Shown in pieces: positions 9,137 to 18,772 of a stretch of DNA of 64,000 bases (the first letter of the stretch is position 1; each line of letters starts with the position of its first letter). The stretch covers positions 62,001 through 126,000 of the forward strand of contig NZ_JABJVV010000005.1 of assembly GCF_013155545.1 (NCBI RefSeq), given 5' to 3'. The translations under genes were made by a program, and so were the position numbers. This DNA comes from Caenimonas soli (GTDB taxonomy: Bacteria > Pseudomonadota > Gammaproteobacteria > Burkholderiales > Burkholderiaceae_C). The notes under the pieces were generated by a model. It worked only from the letters and a program-made list of their open reading frames with translations, did not search any database and was not told the origin of the DNA.

Positions 9137-10009
9137 TCAGCTGAATTCCGCCATGCGGCGTACCAGCTCGGGCCACGACGGCGGCTGGTAGCCGGTGGCT
9201 TGGCGAAAACGGGTGGAATCGAGCGAGCGGTCAATGACGAGCCGCGCGTCGGGTGTTATCTCGGTGTCGCGTCCATAGGCCTTGGCCACCAGGCTCAAGA
9301 GCTCGAACTTGTCGATCGGCGCCGCCGACACATGGTAGGTGCCGCGCAGCTCGGGATGCGGCAGCACATGGTCCCGGATCACGCGCGCCAATTCGACGGT
9401 GGGCAGGCCGGAGAACACTGCCTTGGTGAATCCCTTCACCCCGCCCTGCTGGGCCAGGAACCAACCCACCAGCCCGTGAGCGCCGGCCAGTTCGTGGCCG
9501 ATGATCGAAGTGCGCAGGGTCACGGCGTGCGGATAGTCGACCTCGCCCAGGTACTTGCTGCGGCCATACAGGTCGTTGGCGTCGGGGAAGTCCGACTCCA
9601 GGTACATGCCCTTGCTGCCCGAGAACACGCAGTCGGTGCTGACGTGCACCAGTCGGGCGCTCGCCACGTCGCAAAGGCGCGCGAGGCGGTGGGGGAGTAG
9701 CGAATTGATGGGTATGGCGGCCAGCGGGTCGTCGGCCTCGGCCAACTGCTTGACCAGGCCGATGCAGTTGATGACCGCGTCGGGACGGGTGCGGGCCAGC
9801 AGCGCCGCCAGGCTGTCGCTGTTTTCCACGTCCACCCCGGTGACGATACGGGGGCGCAAAGCCTCCGGCAGCAGGCGCAAAGCCGCAGCCGAACGCACGG
9901 AACCGCTGACTTCATAGCCATCGCTGGCGCCGAACAGGCGTAGAACGGCATTGCCCAGCATGCCCGAGGCGCCCAATACGAGCACCTTGACCGCGGGTTT
10001 GTGGGTCAT
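9137..10009 (-). CDS. RmlD-like 4-ketoreductase, WbvR type
   Basis: This 290-residue SDR has the nucleotide motif GASGMLG (13-19), VHVSTDCVFSG (121-131) and the catalytic pair Y148-x3-K152 (YGRSK). It resembles dTDP-4-dehydrorhamnose reductase, but a canonical rmlD exists at 26554-27465. It also sits between a WbvB/CapE dehydratase and a 2-epimerase. The FnlB/WbjC reductases of L-fucosamine pathways carry an extra C-terminal domain of about 80 residues that is missing here. The short form matches WbvR of the UDP-L-quinovosamine pathway. Assignment to that sugar is inference. Confidence 0.85.
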   Translation of the reverse strand: MTHKPAVKVLVLGASGMLGNAVLRLFGASDGYEVSGSVRSAAALRLLPEALRPRIVTGVDVENSDSLAALLARTRPDAVINCIGLVKQLAEADDPLAAIPINSLLPHRLARLCDVASARLVHVSTDCVFSGSKGMYLESDFPDANDLYGRSKYLGEVDYPHAVTLRTSIIGHELAGAHGLVGWFLAQQGGVKGFTKAVFSGLPTVELARVIRDHVLPHPELRGTYHVSAAPIDKFELLSLVAKAYGRDTEITPDARLVIDRSLDSTRFRQATGYQPPSWPELVRRMAEFS

Positions 10010-10046
10010 GAAACAGTCCCTTCGTTCGAAAAATCAAAAACCATCA

Positions 10047-11255
10047 TTATTGCAACTCACGAAAACGGGCCGCCAGCCGCAGCGCCAGGGGCGCCGGGTC
10101 GAAATTCGCCAGGTAATAGTCGCGCCCGGCCCGCCCCATGGCTTCGCGCTCGGCTGGCGCCATCGCACGCAGGCTGAGCACCGCCTGGGCCAGCGCTGCC
10201 GGGTCCTCCGCCCTGCAGGCAAACCCCGCCCCTGCTTCACTCACCACCCGGGCGCCCTCGCCGTCCAGCGACGCGATCACGGGCCGTCCGGCGGCCAGGT
10301 AGGCCTGGAGCTTGCTGGGAACCGTCAGGTTCATGGCGGGATCGCTCACCAGGCTCACCAGCAGGGCCGACGCCTGGGCGAACAGGTCCGGCATGGCCTG
10401 TGGGGGGAAGCGGCCGGCGAGCTGCACATTGCGCAGGCTCCGACGGGCCACCTCGTTCTCGAGCCACTCGCTGCGGCGGCCGCTGCCCACCAGGACCACG
10501 CGCACGTCTTCGTAGGGCAAGAGCAGCTGGGCCGCGTCCAGAACGCAATCCAGGGACTGCACCGTGCCCATGTTTCCGGCGAAGACGAGGTTGAAGCCCG
10601 GCTCCAGCTGCGGGCCAGGCTCGTCCACGAGGCCGCGCTGGTGCAGTGCGGCCTCCCCAGGGTTCGGGTAGTACTCCACGGGGGTGGTGCCGGCCATGTC
10701 CTTGACGGCGCCGATGAATGCATGGGACTGCACGAGCAGTAGATCGGCGCGCCGATAGATCCAGCTCACCACCTTGGCGACCGCGGCCAGAACGCGGCGA
10801 TTGCGCACGAAGCCAGTCACCTCCAGGCTTTGCGGCCACAGGTCCTGCACCCAGACGGCCAGCTTCGCTCCTTTCAGCCACTTCAGGAAGACGCCCGGGA
10901 TGGCCTGGAGGATCGGGGAAGTGCCGTAGACAAAGATGACATCGAAGCGCTGCCCGCGCAGCAGCCAGGGACCGAGCAGGCTGGCGAAAAAGATGAACGA
11001 CAGGTAGTTCAGCGCCAGTTCAACCGCCCGGCCCCGGCCGCGCGCGACCAGCGGTACGCGGTAGACGGGAATGCCCGCGAAGTCTTCGCGCTGGGTCCCG
11101 CTTGCCCGGTACCCCGGAAACACATCCCCCTGGGGATAGTTGGGCTTGCCGGTCAGCACACTCACTTCGCAGCCGTTGTCACGAAGCTGCGCCGCCACTT
11201 CGTTGATGCGGAAGGACTCCGGCCAGAAATGCTGGCTCAATATCAAGACCTTCAT
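10047..11255 (-). CDS. Glycosyltransferase family 4, WbuB-like
   Basis: This 402-residue GT-B glycosyltransferase begins MKVLILSQHFWPESFRINE and contains VWVQDLWPQSLE, a FAGNMGTVQS nucleotide-binding loop and a C-terminal VPSKLQAYLAAGRPVIA donor-binding segment. This pattern is characteristic of WbuB, a family proposed to transfer N-acetyl-L-fucosamine or a stereoisomer. A hydrophobic stretch near residues 84-105 suggests membrane association. Its ATG overlaps the stop of the preceding glycosyltransferase, and it lies 37 bp before the WbvR-like reductase. A role adding the L-amino-sugar made by its neighbours is likely but unproven. Confidence 0.88.
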   Translation of the reverse strand: MKVLILSQHFWPESFRINEVAAQLRDNGCEVSVLTGKPNYPQGDVFPGYRASGTQREDFAGIPVYRVPLVARGRGRAVELALNYLSFIFFASLLGPWLLRGQRFDVIFVYGTSPILQAIPGVFLKWLKGAKLAVWVQDLWPQSLEVTGFVRNRRVLAAVAKVVSWIYRRADLLLVQSHAFIGAVKDMAGTTPVEYYPNPGEAALHQRGLVDEPGPQLEPGFNLVFAGNMGTVQSLDCVLDAAQLLLPYEDVRVVLVGSGRRSEWLENEVARRSLRNVQLAGRFPPQAMPDLFAQASALLVSLVSDPAMNLTVPSKLQAYLAAGRPVIASLDGEGARVVSEAGAGFACRAEDPAALAQAVLSLRAMAPAEREAMGRAGRDYYLANFDPAPLALRLAARFRELQ

Positions 11256-12382
11256 GGTGCGCCGGCCAGCAGCCTCTGGACGAGCTCATCCGCGGAGTAG
11301 TACTGAGTTGTCGGCGCCACCTGTCCTTCGACGAAGCGCCGCACGGCGCAGGCGATCGAAGCGGGGGAACCGGGATCGAAGGACTGCGCCGGCTCGCACA
11401 CGTCACGGACAAAATCGCGTTCCGAAGCAAGGATTGGAACGCCCAATGCGCGCGCTTCGAGCAGGGGCAGTCCCAGCGTCTCGGCCCGCGAAGGAAAAAT
11501 CAACGCCGAACTCTGGCTCATCCGCTCCAGCACTTCCTGCCTGGGCAAACGCCCCAGGTTTTCCACCGATGGCAGCTCGCCACTCCGCACGCCCGCGCCA
11601 AGCAGCGCCGCTTCCATCTCGCCGGGCCGCAGCGTCAGGAACAGCTTGGGGTACAGGCCATCGGCCGCCAGCAAGGTCCAGGCCTTGAGGAGGTTGGGAT
11701 GGTTCTTGTGCGCCACACCGTCTGCCGGATAGAAGAAGCTGTGCGCGGCGTGGTCCGCGCTCGCTCCTGCCTTGGGGTCATCGGCGGCGAGTGCGCGCAG
11801 CGCCTCGGCCAATTGATCGTCGACGAACGGCACCACGTGGACCACGGTGCCGGGGTAGGCCGCCCGCATGGCCCGCGCCATGGTCGGTGTTTGCACCCAG
11901 ACCTCGTCGCAGTTGCGCACTCCGGCGCGAAACCACATGCGTTCGATCGACTGGCGCAGTGCCGAGAACCACTGATATCGAACCTGGGGATCGCGGCCGA
12001 CGATATAGGGCGCATGGACATAGTTCACGACGCGGCCAAGCGGCCTTCTTACTGGCGGGAGGCTGTTGAAGCAGAACAGCACGTCGCCGGGCCGGGTGCG
12101 CGCAGAAAGCGCCATCAGCCCCAACCATCGCGCAATCATGCTTCGCCGCACGTACTGAACGCTAACCGTCTCCGGATGGATCGAGATTTCGGCGCCCGCG
12201 CGCTCGTCGATCAAGGCGTCCTTGAGCGAGCCGCCCAATCCTTGCACGAGGGCCTTCAACAGCACCAAGCCGCCGCCGAAATGCACCGCGAAGGCGCTCA
12301 GGAACACACGGCCCGGCCGCTCATTGCCGGTCATGGGGTCGCGAGGCACGCCACGCTCAAACGGATCGCTTCCATTCTTCAT
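11252..12382 (-). CDS. Glycosyltransferase family 4
   Basis: This 376-residue protein looks like a GT-B glycosyltransferase of family 4. It has an N-terminal glycine-rich acceptor loop (FAVHFGGGLVLLKAL), a central FFYPADGVAHKNHPNLLKAW stretch typical of the donor domain start, and a C-terminal IFPSRAETLGLPLLEARALG with the E-x7-E pair. No signal peptide or membrane helix is evident. Start choice is uncertain: ATG at 12382 or the in-frame ATG 16 codons later at 12334. It diverges from the GT-C-like gene with only 45 bp between starts. The sugar it transfers is unknown. Confidence 0.85.
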   Translation of the reverse strand: MKNGSDPFERGVPRDPMTGNERPGRVFLSAFAVHFGGGLVLLKALVQGLGGSLKDALIDERAGAEISIHPETVSVQYVRRSMIARWLGLMALSARTRPGDVLFCFNSLPPVRRPLGRVVNYVHAPYIVGRDPQVRYQWFSALRQSIERMWFRAGVRNCDEVWVQTPTMARAMRAAYPGTVVHVVPFVDDQLAEALRALAADDPKAGASADHAAHSFFYPADGVAHKNHPNLLKAWTLLAADGLYPKLFLTLRPGEMEAALLGAGVRSGELPSVENLGRLPRQEVLERMSQSSALIFPSRAETLGLPLLEARALGVPILASERDFVRDVCEPAQSFDPGSPASIACAVRRFVEGQVAPTTQYYSADELVQRLLAGAP

Positions 12383-12427
12383 AATCGAGAGTTCTTGCAG
12401 CGCGCGCTGCGCCGCCGGTAAAACAGT

Positions 12428-14077
12428 TTGGATTCACACTTGGAACGGAAACATCAGCCGCAGCCCGCCCTGCCAGACACGATCGGAGCTGCTCGCCACG
12501 TCGGAACTGCCGTCGCCCTCGCGGCGGCGCTTGCAACGCTGCTCCTGAGCTGGCACCGCCTCTACTACGGCGTCGACTTCACGGACGAGGCCTTCTACGT
12601 GGCACTGCCCTTGCGGTTCGCCCTGGGCGACATCCCTCTGAAAGACGAACAAAGCCTGGCGCAATTTGCCGGGGTGCTGGTCCTGCCGCTGGTTCGCCTG
12701 TTTCTCTGGCTCTCGGGCGGCGCCGAGGGCATCGTCCTGTTCACACGCCACCTTCATCTTGGCTTCACGGCGCTGGTCGGGCTTTCGGTCTTCCTGGCCG
12801 TTCGCCGCGCCCTGCACTGGCAGGCTGCGCTACTCACGGCTTGCATATGCCTTGTGTTCGTCCCTTTCAACATTCATGGGCTGAGCTACAACACCATGGG
12901 CTGCGGCTTCCTGACGGCGGGCTGCTTCTTGAGCCTGTGCGCCCGCGAGGAGCGCCCGGCGCATGCCTGGCCCTGGTTCCTGTGCGGCGTCAGCCACAGC
13001 CTGGCCATTTTAGTTTATCCCCCGCTGGCGGCCGCCGCGCTCGTTTTTGCGGTCATGGTGCTCTTTGGCCGCAGGCCCGGCAGGCACCGCCGGCTCTGGT
13101 CCGCCTACCTGGGCGGCGGCTTGGCAGCGGCCATGGTTCCTCTTTGGCTGCTCTGGCGGGCGGGTCTGGAGAGCTTGCCGCCGATGGCCGCCTATTTGGC
13201 CTCCTTTGACGGCCAGGGGCGCGGCATGGGCAAGTTGGCGGATGTGGCGTTCGGATTCTGGCGCGATGCGCCGCCCTTGCTGCTCGCGGCCTACAACAAT
13301 GGCGCAAACGGCACGGCCTCGCTCTACATGATCGTCGCGATCGCGCTCCTGGGGGGCCTCGCCTACCCGTTCCTCGCGCGCCATCCCTTCGCTCGCGACC
13401 TGATGCGCTGGGTCTGGATCCCTTCATTCGCCGGCGGCTTCGCCACGGCCTGGTCCAGCAGCAATGGCGCGGCCAATGCATGCATCGGCATGTTCCCGGC
13501 CGCATTGGCCGCTGTTGTTCTGATACAGCTGGCCCTGCGCGAGCTTCCGGCTGCGAACCGGCTGGCCGCCCTCGTCCTTGAAACCACGGCCCTGGCGGTC
13601 CCCCTGGTCGTCATCGTGCCTTTGCTCGAGGGCGGCTATGCGGACTTCTACGGCGAGCCTGTGCAACTGCCCAAGCTGACGGAGCGGGTCGCGGCGGGCC
13701 CTTTCAAGGGCATCCGCACAACGCCGGAGAAGCTCTCATTCATCGAGACCTTCGCCCGGGATGCCCTCCCGCTGATCGGTCCGCGGGACCGCATCCTGGT
13801 TTTCAGTGATTTTCCGGCGGGCTATCTGTTGGCCGGCGTGCGCCCCGCGGTGAACTCGGTATGGCTGCCGCCCGCTTCGGCCAGCGCAGCCCACGACCGG
13901 ACGCCCACGTTCAGGTATTGGGAGGCCACCGGCCAACGGCCAGACGTCGTCATGTTGCTCAGGAAATCAGCGCTTGCCGGCGATCCGCTGGTCGACCGGC
14001 TCAGGAGCGATGGCGAGTACCGGCCCTTCGCCGACCTTGGCTTCGCCACCTTGCTGCGCAGGCGGGCGGCGCCGTGA
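12428..14077 (+). CDS. GT-C-type polytopic glycosyltransferase-like membrane protein
   Basis: This membrane protein of about 549 residues has roughly ten hydrophobic helices and a C-terminal soluble domain of about 140 residues. After the first helix an acidic loop (GVDFTDEAFYVALP) recalls the catalytic Asp/Glu of GT-C transferases such as ArnT and PMT, which use polyprenyl-phosphate sugars in the periplasm. No ATG is available before conserved-looking sequence. TTG codons at 12428 and 12440 are the candidates, and neither has a strong ribosome site. With the GT2 and SMR genes nearby it could be the last step of a periplasmic sugar-transfer module. Family identity is by topology only. Confidence 0.65.
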   Translation: MDSHLERKHQPQPALPDTIGAARHVGTAVALAAALATLLLSWHRLYYGVDFTDEAFYVALPLRFALGDIPLKDEQSLAQFAGVLVLPLVRLFLWLSGGAEGIVLFTRHLHLGFTALVGLSVFLAVRRALHWQAALLTACICLVFVPFNIHGLSYNTMGCGFLTAGCFLSLCAREERPAHAWPWFLCGVSHSLAILVYPPLAAAALVFAVMVLFGRRPGRHRRLWSAYLGGGLAAAMVPLWLLWRAGLESLPPMAAYLASFDGQGRGMGKLADVAFGFWRDAPPLLLAAYNNGANGTASLYMIVAIALLGGLAYPFLARHPFARDLMRWVWIPSFAGGFATAWSSSNGAANACIGMFPAALAAVVLIQLALRELPAANRLAALVLETTALAVPLVVIVPLLEGGYADFYGEPVQLPKLTERVAAGPFKGIRTTPEKLSFIETFARDALPLIGPRDRILVFSDFPAGYLLAGVRPAVNSVWLPPASASAAHDRTPTFRYWEATGQRPDVVMLLRKSALAGDPLVDRLRSDGEYRPFADLGFATLLRRRAAP

Positions 14078-14082
14078 CCCGC

Positions 14083-15405
14083 TCAGGCAACGACCAACAG
14101 GCACAACAGTAAACTGCCGCAGCCGGCCAGCATGAGGTTCCCGACACCCATCGTGCGGCCATTCTCATCGCAGCCGCTCAGGAGCTGGCGCACCAGCAGC
14201 GAGTCGACCATCAACCGGGCGGTGAAGGCGATCGCCGCGCCGTTGATGCCGAATGGCGGGACCAGCAAAGCCAGAGCCACGCACACGAACAGCACGTGAA
14301 AGACTTGCAGAAAAGCTCCCCGCTGCTCGCCCCCGTGCACTTGCAGCAGCGAGAAGTTGATCTGTGTGAGGTTGTTGATGCCCACGCCGGCCGCCATGAT
14401 TTGCAGCGGCAATACCGAAGCCGGGTCGAAGTTGCCGCGTAACCAGAGCTTGAGGATGGGCCCGCCGAACAGGATCAGGATCACGGCGGGCAAAACCCCG
14501 GCGATCCACATGATGGCTACCAGCTGGCGTGTCGTCTTGCGCAGTTCCCCCGCTTGCGAGGCCTCGCGCTGTGAAGCCAGGCGCGGCATGGCGGCGGAAA
14601 TGACCGCCCCCGAGGCGATCCACATCTTGGTGACCACTTCCTGGGCGATGACGAACTGGCCCACCATGATCGTGGAACCCATGGCGCCCAGGATGAATCG
14701 GTCGATGTAGGCGATGAGCATCGACAGCACATTGGTGAGTCCCAGCCAGCCCGCCTTGCGCAGGAATGCGAGCCGAAGCTCGCGGTCCGCGGTCGCCGCG
14801 CCCGCCGGCACCACGCCACACGCCCAGAAGTAGCATGCTGCGGCCATGACCCGTGTGACAAGAATGCTCAGGGCTGCCGAAGTCAACGTGTTGCTGACCA
14901 GCAGGGCGCCCAGCGGAGCGATGAAGATCGCCGCCGCCGCCGGGCCGCGGATCAGATTGGCCAGCAGAAAACGCTGCTGCGCCTCTAGCACCGCGCGCGG
15001 CGCCTGGGACAGCAGCATGATTGCCGCGCTCAAGAACATGAGGCCCGTGGAAAGCGCCAAATCCTGCCCATCGACGTGCGCGGGATGCCATCGGTATAGC
15101 AGCGCGCTGACCGGAAGCCCCAGGATCGCAACGATCGCCGCCAGCGCGGCGCTGTACCGCAAGCCGATCCGGTAGGGACGCAGCCAGCCTTCGCCTGCCG
15201 AGAATCGGTCGTCGAACGAGAGCAGCACGATGGCGCGCGAGATGCCGAAATCGGACAACCCGAAGAAGAACAGCGCCGCCACCTGCATGGAAAAGACGCC
15301 GAAGACGCCCATACCCAGATGGCCCACCAGCATGGGGACTGCAATGAGCGCAGCGGCGGCTGGCAGAATCGTGCCTACGATATTGCTGCCTATGTTCCTG
15401 AGCAC
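14083..15405 (-). CDS. Wzx-type oligosaccharide flippase (MOP superfamily)
   Basis: This is a 440-residue, almost wholly hydrophobic protein with about 12-14 predicted helices. It begins (GTG start) with MLRNIGSNIVGTILPAAAALIAVP, typical of polysaccharide-biosynthesis flippases. It should move undecaprenyl-pyrophosphate-linked repeat units to the periplasmic face for the Wzy polymerase at 21889-23259. It faces the GT-C-like gene tail to tail with 5 bp between stops, and diverges from the acyltransferase gene. Wzx proteins diverge strongly in sequence, so specificity cannot be read. Confidence 0.85.
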   Translation of the reverse strand: MLRNIGSNIVGTILPAAAALIAVPMLVGHLGMGVFGVFSMQVAALFFFGLSDFGISRAIVLLSFDDRFSAGEGWLRPYRIGLRYSAALAAIVAILGLPVSALLYRWHPAHVDGQDLALSTGLMFLSAAIMLLSQAPRAVLEAQQRFLLANLIRGPAAAAIFIAPLGALLVSNTLTSAALSILVTRVMAAACYFWACGVVPAGAATADRELRLAFLRKAGWLGLTNVLSMLIAYIDRFILGAMGSTIMVGQFVIAQEVVTKMWIASGAVISAAMPRLASQREASQAGELRKTTRQLVAIMWIAGVLPAVILILFGGPILKLWLRGNFDPASVLPLQIMAAGVGINNLTQINFSLLQVHGGEQRGAFLQVFHVLFVCVALALLVPPFGINGAAIAFTARLMVDSLLVRQLLSGCDENGRTMGVGNLMLAGCGSLLLCLLVVA

Positions 15406-15477
15406 GGCGCTGTGGGTTAGAGATAGGGGGCTGTGACTCTACCATGCCCCCTCAGCGGGAAAACCGGAAAAAAACAA

Positions 15478-16485
15478 ATGGATAGAAGACTGAGCCTGCT
15501 GCGGGTCCTGGCATGTTTCATGGTGGTCATGCTGCATGTCTCCGGCCAGGTTTTCGGCACTTGGGACGGCCGGTGGTGGGCGGGCAACGTATATGACTCG
15601 CTGGTGCGCTCATGCGTACCGCTGTTCTTCATGATCGCCGGGGCCAGCCTGCTGCGCGTGGACGAGCCACTACGCGTTTTCTTCGGCAAGCGCTTCTTGC
15701 GGATCGTGCCGCCGCTGCTCTTATGGTCGGTGTTTTACCTGTGGTGGCTGCACCGGAACGGCGTGGCCACAGGCAACTGGGCCCTGGCGATCCTGAAGGG
15801 CCCCACCATGTTCCACCTTTGGTATTTCTATGCGCTGGTTGGGCTCTATGCACTGGTGCCGGTCCTGCGGAAGTTTCATCAGCACAGCACCCGGCGCGAA
15901 CAAGGCTGGTTCATCGCAGTGTGGCTCGTTGTGGCCTCACTGATTCCGACGGCCCAGAACCTGCTATTCAACCTGCACTGCGAAGGCTACATCGCCTTTG
16001 ACCGCCTTCCGGTCACCTACCACCTCTCGTATTTCGGCGGCTATGTGGGCTACCTGATGCTGGGGGCCTACATCGCCGAGGGGAAGGCCGGCAGGACGAC
16101 CGGATTCGCGATTTTCCTGGCCGCATCCGTCGCGACGATGGCCGGAAACTATCTGCTGTCGCGCCACTTCGGCAAGTCCTGCGACTTCTTCCTCGTTTAC
16201 CTGTCGCCATTTGTGGTGGCCGCCGCCTATGGCCTTTTCTCGGCTGTCATGGCCATGCGCCCCGGGGCGCCTTCGAAACTGCTCTCCACCCTTGCCGACT
16301 GCTCGCTCGGCATCTATGGGCTGCACGTGTTCGTGATCGACCCGCTGTTCCAGAGGAAGGGGTGGACTGCCGCCGCCGGAAATCCCTGGCTCGTCACCCC
16401 CGCCGTCGCAGCCGGGGTCTTCGTGGTTTCATTCGCGATCATCTTCGCGGTTCGCCTGATCAAACCCGCTCGCCGTTTCGTCTGA
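15478..16485 (+). CDS. Acyltransferase family 3 (membrane O-acyltransferase)
   Basis: This 335-residue membrane protein has about ten helices. Its N-terminus (MDRRLSLLRVLACFMVVMLHVSG) carries the conserved His of the acyltransferase-3 family, and a basic FFGKRFLRIVPPLLLWS follows at the second helix. The nearest functional types are WecH and OafA, which acetylate cell-surface polysaccharides using cytoplasmic acyl-CoA. The ATG at 15478 was preferred over an in-frame GTG at 15433 because it starts at the conserved region. It probably O-acetylates the O-antigen or its lipid-linked unit; the acceptor is unknown. Confidence 0.85.
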   Translation: MDRRLSLLRVLACFMVVMLHVSGQVFGTWDGRWWAGNVYDSLVRSCVPLFFMIAGASLLRVDEPLRVFFGKRFLRIVPPLLLWSVFYLWWLHRNGVATGNWALAILKGPTMFHLWYFYALVGLYALVPVLRKFHQHSTRREQGWFIAVWLVVASLIPTAQNLLFNLHCEGYIAFDRLPVTYHLSYFGGYVGYLMLGAYIAEGKAGRTTGFAIFLAASVATMAGNYLLSRHFGKSCDFFLVYLSPFVVAAAYGLFSAVMAMRPGAPSKLLSTLADCSLGIYGLHVFVIDPLFQRKGWTAAAGNPWLVTPAVAAGVFVVSFAIIFAVRLIKPARRFV

Positions 16486-16531
16486 GTCCCGCCGGCAGCG
16501 GCCCGCAGCGCCTGTACGACAATAGCGCCAT

Positions 16532-17227
16532 ATGAAAAGCGTCGCCGTGTTGCAGTCGAACTACATTCCGTGGAAGGGATATTTCGACCTCATTGCGTCG
16601 GTGGATGAATTCATCCTCTTCGACGACATGCAGTACACCCGGCGCGATTGGCGAAACCGCAACCAGATCAAGACGCCGCAAGGGCTGCACTGGTTGACGG
16701 TGCCGGTGAAGGTCAAGGGCAAGTATCACCAGAGCATCCGGGAAACGGAGATCGACGGCACCGAATGGGCGCCACAGCACTGGAAGGCGCTTTGCCAGAA
16801 CTACCGCCGGGCGAAGCGTTTCGACGAGGTGGCTGCCTGGCTTGAACCCATCTTTCTCGCTGAGCCACCCGCCCACCTGAGCACGCTCAACCGAACTCTC
16901 ATCGAGGCGGTATGCCGCTTTCTGGGGATCAAGACCCTCATCACCAACTCATGGGACTACGAGCTGGAAGAAGGGAAGACAGAGCGGCTTGCCGGCCTTT
17001 GCGCCCAGGCAGGTGGCGCCCGATATGTATCGGGCCCTTCGGCCAAGGACTACATCGACGAAAATGTGTTCACCGAGCGCGGCCTGGACCTCGCCTGGTT
17101 CGAGTACGGCGGCTACCCTCCCTACCCCCAGCTGTGGGGCGAGTTTGTCCACAATGTCTCGATCCTCGACCTGTTGTTCAATTGCGGCAGTGAAGCTCCT
17201 CGCTACATGAAACACGTTACGGCATGA
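16532..17227 (+). CDS. WbqC-family protein
   Basis: This 231-residue soluble protein starts [21 protein letters not shown] and continues [19 protein letters not shown], the hallmark of the WbqC family found in many O-antigen and exopolysaccharide loci. The molecular activity of the family is not established to my knowledge. It heads a seven-gene plus-strand operon and its stop overlaps the next start (ATGA). The operon also holds a transaminase and an acetyltransferase, so a role in building or modifying an amino-sugar substituent is a reasonable guess but no more. Confidence 0.88.
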   Translation: MKSVAVLQSNYIPWKGYFDLIASVDEFILFDDMQYTRRDWRNRNQIKTPQGLHWLTVPVKVKGKYHQSIRETEIDGTEWAPQHWKALCQNYRRAKRFDEVAAWLEPIFLAEPPAHLSTLNRTLIEAVCRFLGIKTLITNSWDYELEEGKTERLAGLCAQAGGARYVSGPSAKDYIDENVFTERGLDLAWFEYGGYPPYPQLWGEFVHNVSILDLLFNCGSEAPRYMKHVTA

Positions 17228-18144
17228 AACTGTCAATCGTCGCGACCCTTTACCAGTCGGGCCCGTATGTGGATGAGTTCTGCGCGCGCGCGTCCGCGGC
17301 GGCGCGCCAGCTTGCGGGTGAAGATTACGAATTGGTCCTGGTCAACGATGGCTCCCCAGACGACAGCCTGCAACGGGCAGTGCGCCTGGGCGCATCCGAC
17401 CCGCACATCGTCGTCGTGGACCTGTCGCGAAATTTCGGCCACCACAAGGCGATGATGACCGGGCTGGCACATTCGCGCGGCGAGCGCGTGTGGCTGATCG
17501 ATAGCGACCTCGAAGAGGAGCCGGAGTGGCTGCTGTCCTTCGCCCGGCAGATGGATGAGGAGCGCTGCGATGTCGTGTACGGCGTGCAGGAGCGCCGCAA
17601 AGGCGGACTGTTCGAGCGCTGGAGCGGGCAATGGTTCTACCGCTTCTTCCGGGCGCTGACCGGCTTGGCGCTCCCCGAGAACGTTGTGACCGCGCGATTG
17701 ATGACGCGACGCTACGTCGACAGCCTGCTGACGCACGGCGAGCGTGAGGTCTTCATGGCCGGCCTGTGGTTCATCACCGGATTCGACCAGCATCCGCAGG
17801 TGGTGCTCAAGGGCGGCACCAGCGAAACCACCTACACATTGCGGCGAAAGATGTCGCTCCTGGTCAATTCCGTCACCTCCTTCAGTAACGCTCCTCTCAT
17901 AGCCATCTTCTACATCGGCCTTGCCATCTTTCTGGTGGCCTGCGGCTACGCGTTCTGGCTGGTGGTCAGCTGGACCTTCTTTGCCAAGCCACTCAGTGGC
18001 TGGACTTCGGTGATGGCTTCGATCTGGCTGTTGGGCGGTCTGGTCATTTCCTTCATCGGCGTCGTGGGCATCTACCTGTCCAAGATATTCTCAGAGACGA
18101 AGCAGCGCCCCTACACGATCGTAAGGCAGGTCTATGGCCGCTAA
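17224..18144 (+). CDS. GT2 polyprenyl-phosphate sugar transferase (ArnC/GtrB/DPM1-like)
   Basis: This 306-residue protein has a GT-A domain with NDGSPDDS (41-48), the metal-binding DSDLEEEP (93-100) and [11 protein letters not shown] (70-80). It is followed by two C-terminal transmembrane helices near 222-245 and 258-283. That architecture is typical of enzymes that charge undecaprenyl phosphate with a single sugar, such as ArnC and GtrB. The operon also contains an SMR protein, and a GT-C-like protein lies nearby, so all parts of a three-component periplasmic transfer system are present. It overlaps both neighbouring genes (4 and 11 bp). Confidence 0.88.
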   Translation: MKLSIVATLYQSGPYVDEFCARASAAARQLAGEDYELVLVNDGSPDDSLQRAVRLGASDPHIVVVDLSRNFGHHKAMMTGLAHSRGERVWLIDSDLEEEPEWLLSFARQMDEERCDVVYGVQERRKGGLFERWSGQWFYRFFRALTGLALPENVVTARLMTRRYVDSLLTHGEREVFMAGLWFITGFDQHPQVVLKGGTSETTYTLRRKMSLLVNSVTSFSNAPLIAIFYIGLAIFLVACGYAFWLVVSWTFFAKPLSGWTSVMASIWLLGGLVISFIGVVGIYLSKIFSETKQRPYTIVRQVYGR

Positions 18145-18772
18145 TGACGAAAGCATCCTGGCCGACGTGGCCGGCTACTATGCCTCCACGCTTGCTCTGC
18201 ACGGAGAAACCGCGCGCGGGGTCGACTGGAACGGCGAGGAGAGTCAGCGCCTCCGCTTCGAGCAGCTGGCGCGCATCGTGGACGTTCCCGCGGGCTTTTC
18301 GGTCAATGACCTCGGCTGTGGCTATGGCGCGCTGTACGACTTCCTGCGGGACGGCTGGTCGGATTTCTCCTATACCGGCTGCGATGTCGCGGCGGAGATG
18401 ATCGACGCCGCGGCGCGCCGCCTGCCGAAGGAAACGGCGGGCATCCGGCTGGTGGTGGCGTCCGAGCCGCCCGGGGTGGCGGACTTCGGCATTGCCAGCG
18501 GCATCTTCAACGTGAGGATGGGGCGGGACAATGCGCAATGGGAAGAGTACCTGCTGGCCACCCTCGACACGCTGGACCGCACCAGCCGGCGCGGCTTTGC
18601 ATTCAACTGCCTGACTTCGTACTCGGATCCTGACAAGATGCGGGACCATCTCTTCTATGCCGACCCTTGCCGCCTGTTCGATTTCTGCAAGCGCCGCTAC
18701 TCGCGCCAGGTTGCGTTGCTGCATGACTACGGCCTGTACGAATTCACGATGCTGGTGAGAAAGCCGCAATGA
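18134..18772 (+). CDS. Class I SAM-dependent methyltransferase
   Basis: This 212-residue soluble protein has the SAM-binding motif I NDLGCGYGALYDFL (58-71), the motif II acidic residue in YTGCDVAAEMI, and a post-motif II ASGIFNVRMG region. No membrane helix or signal peptide is seen. In this operon it probably methylates a sugar or the N-acyl group of the amino sugar made by the WecE-like transaminase. It overlaps its upstream neighbour by 11 bp and the next gene by 4 bp, indicating tight translational coupling. Substrate unknown. Confidence 0.82.
   Translation: MAANDESILADVAGYYASTLALHGETARGVDWNGEESQRLRFEQLARIVDVPAGFSVNDLGCGYGALYDFLRDGWSDFSYTGCDVAAEMIDAAARRLPKETAGIRLVVASEPPGVADFGIASGIFNVRMGRDNAQWEEYLLATLDTLDRTSRRGFAFNCLTSYSDPDKMRDHLFYADPCRLFDFCKRRYSRQVALLHDYGLYEFTMLVRKPQ

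Noticed and set aside
8098..10009. A pseudaminic acid pathway starting from a PseB-like dehydratase
   Set aside because: No PseC, PseG, PseH, PseI or PseF genes are nearby, and the reductase plus 2-epimerase fit an L-QuiNAc or L-FucNAc route.
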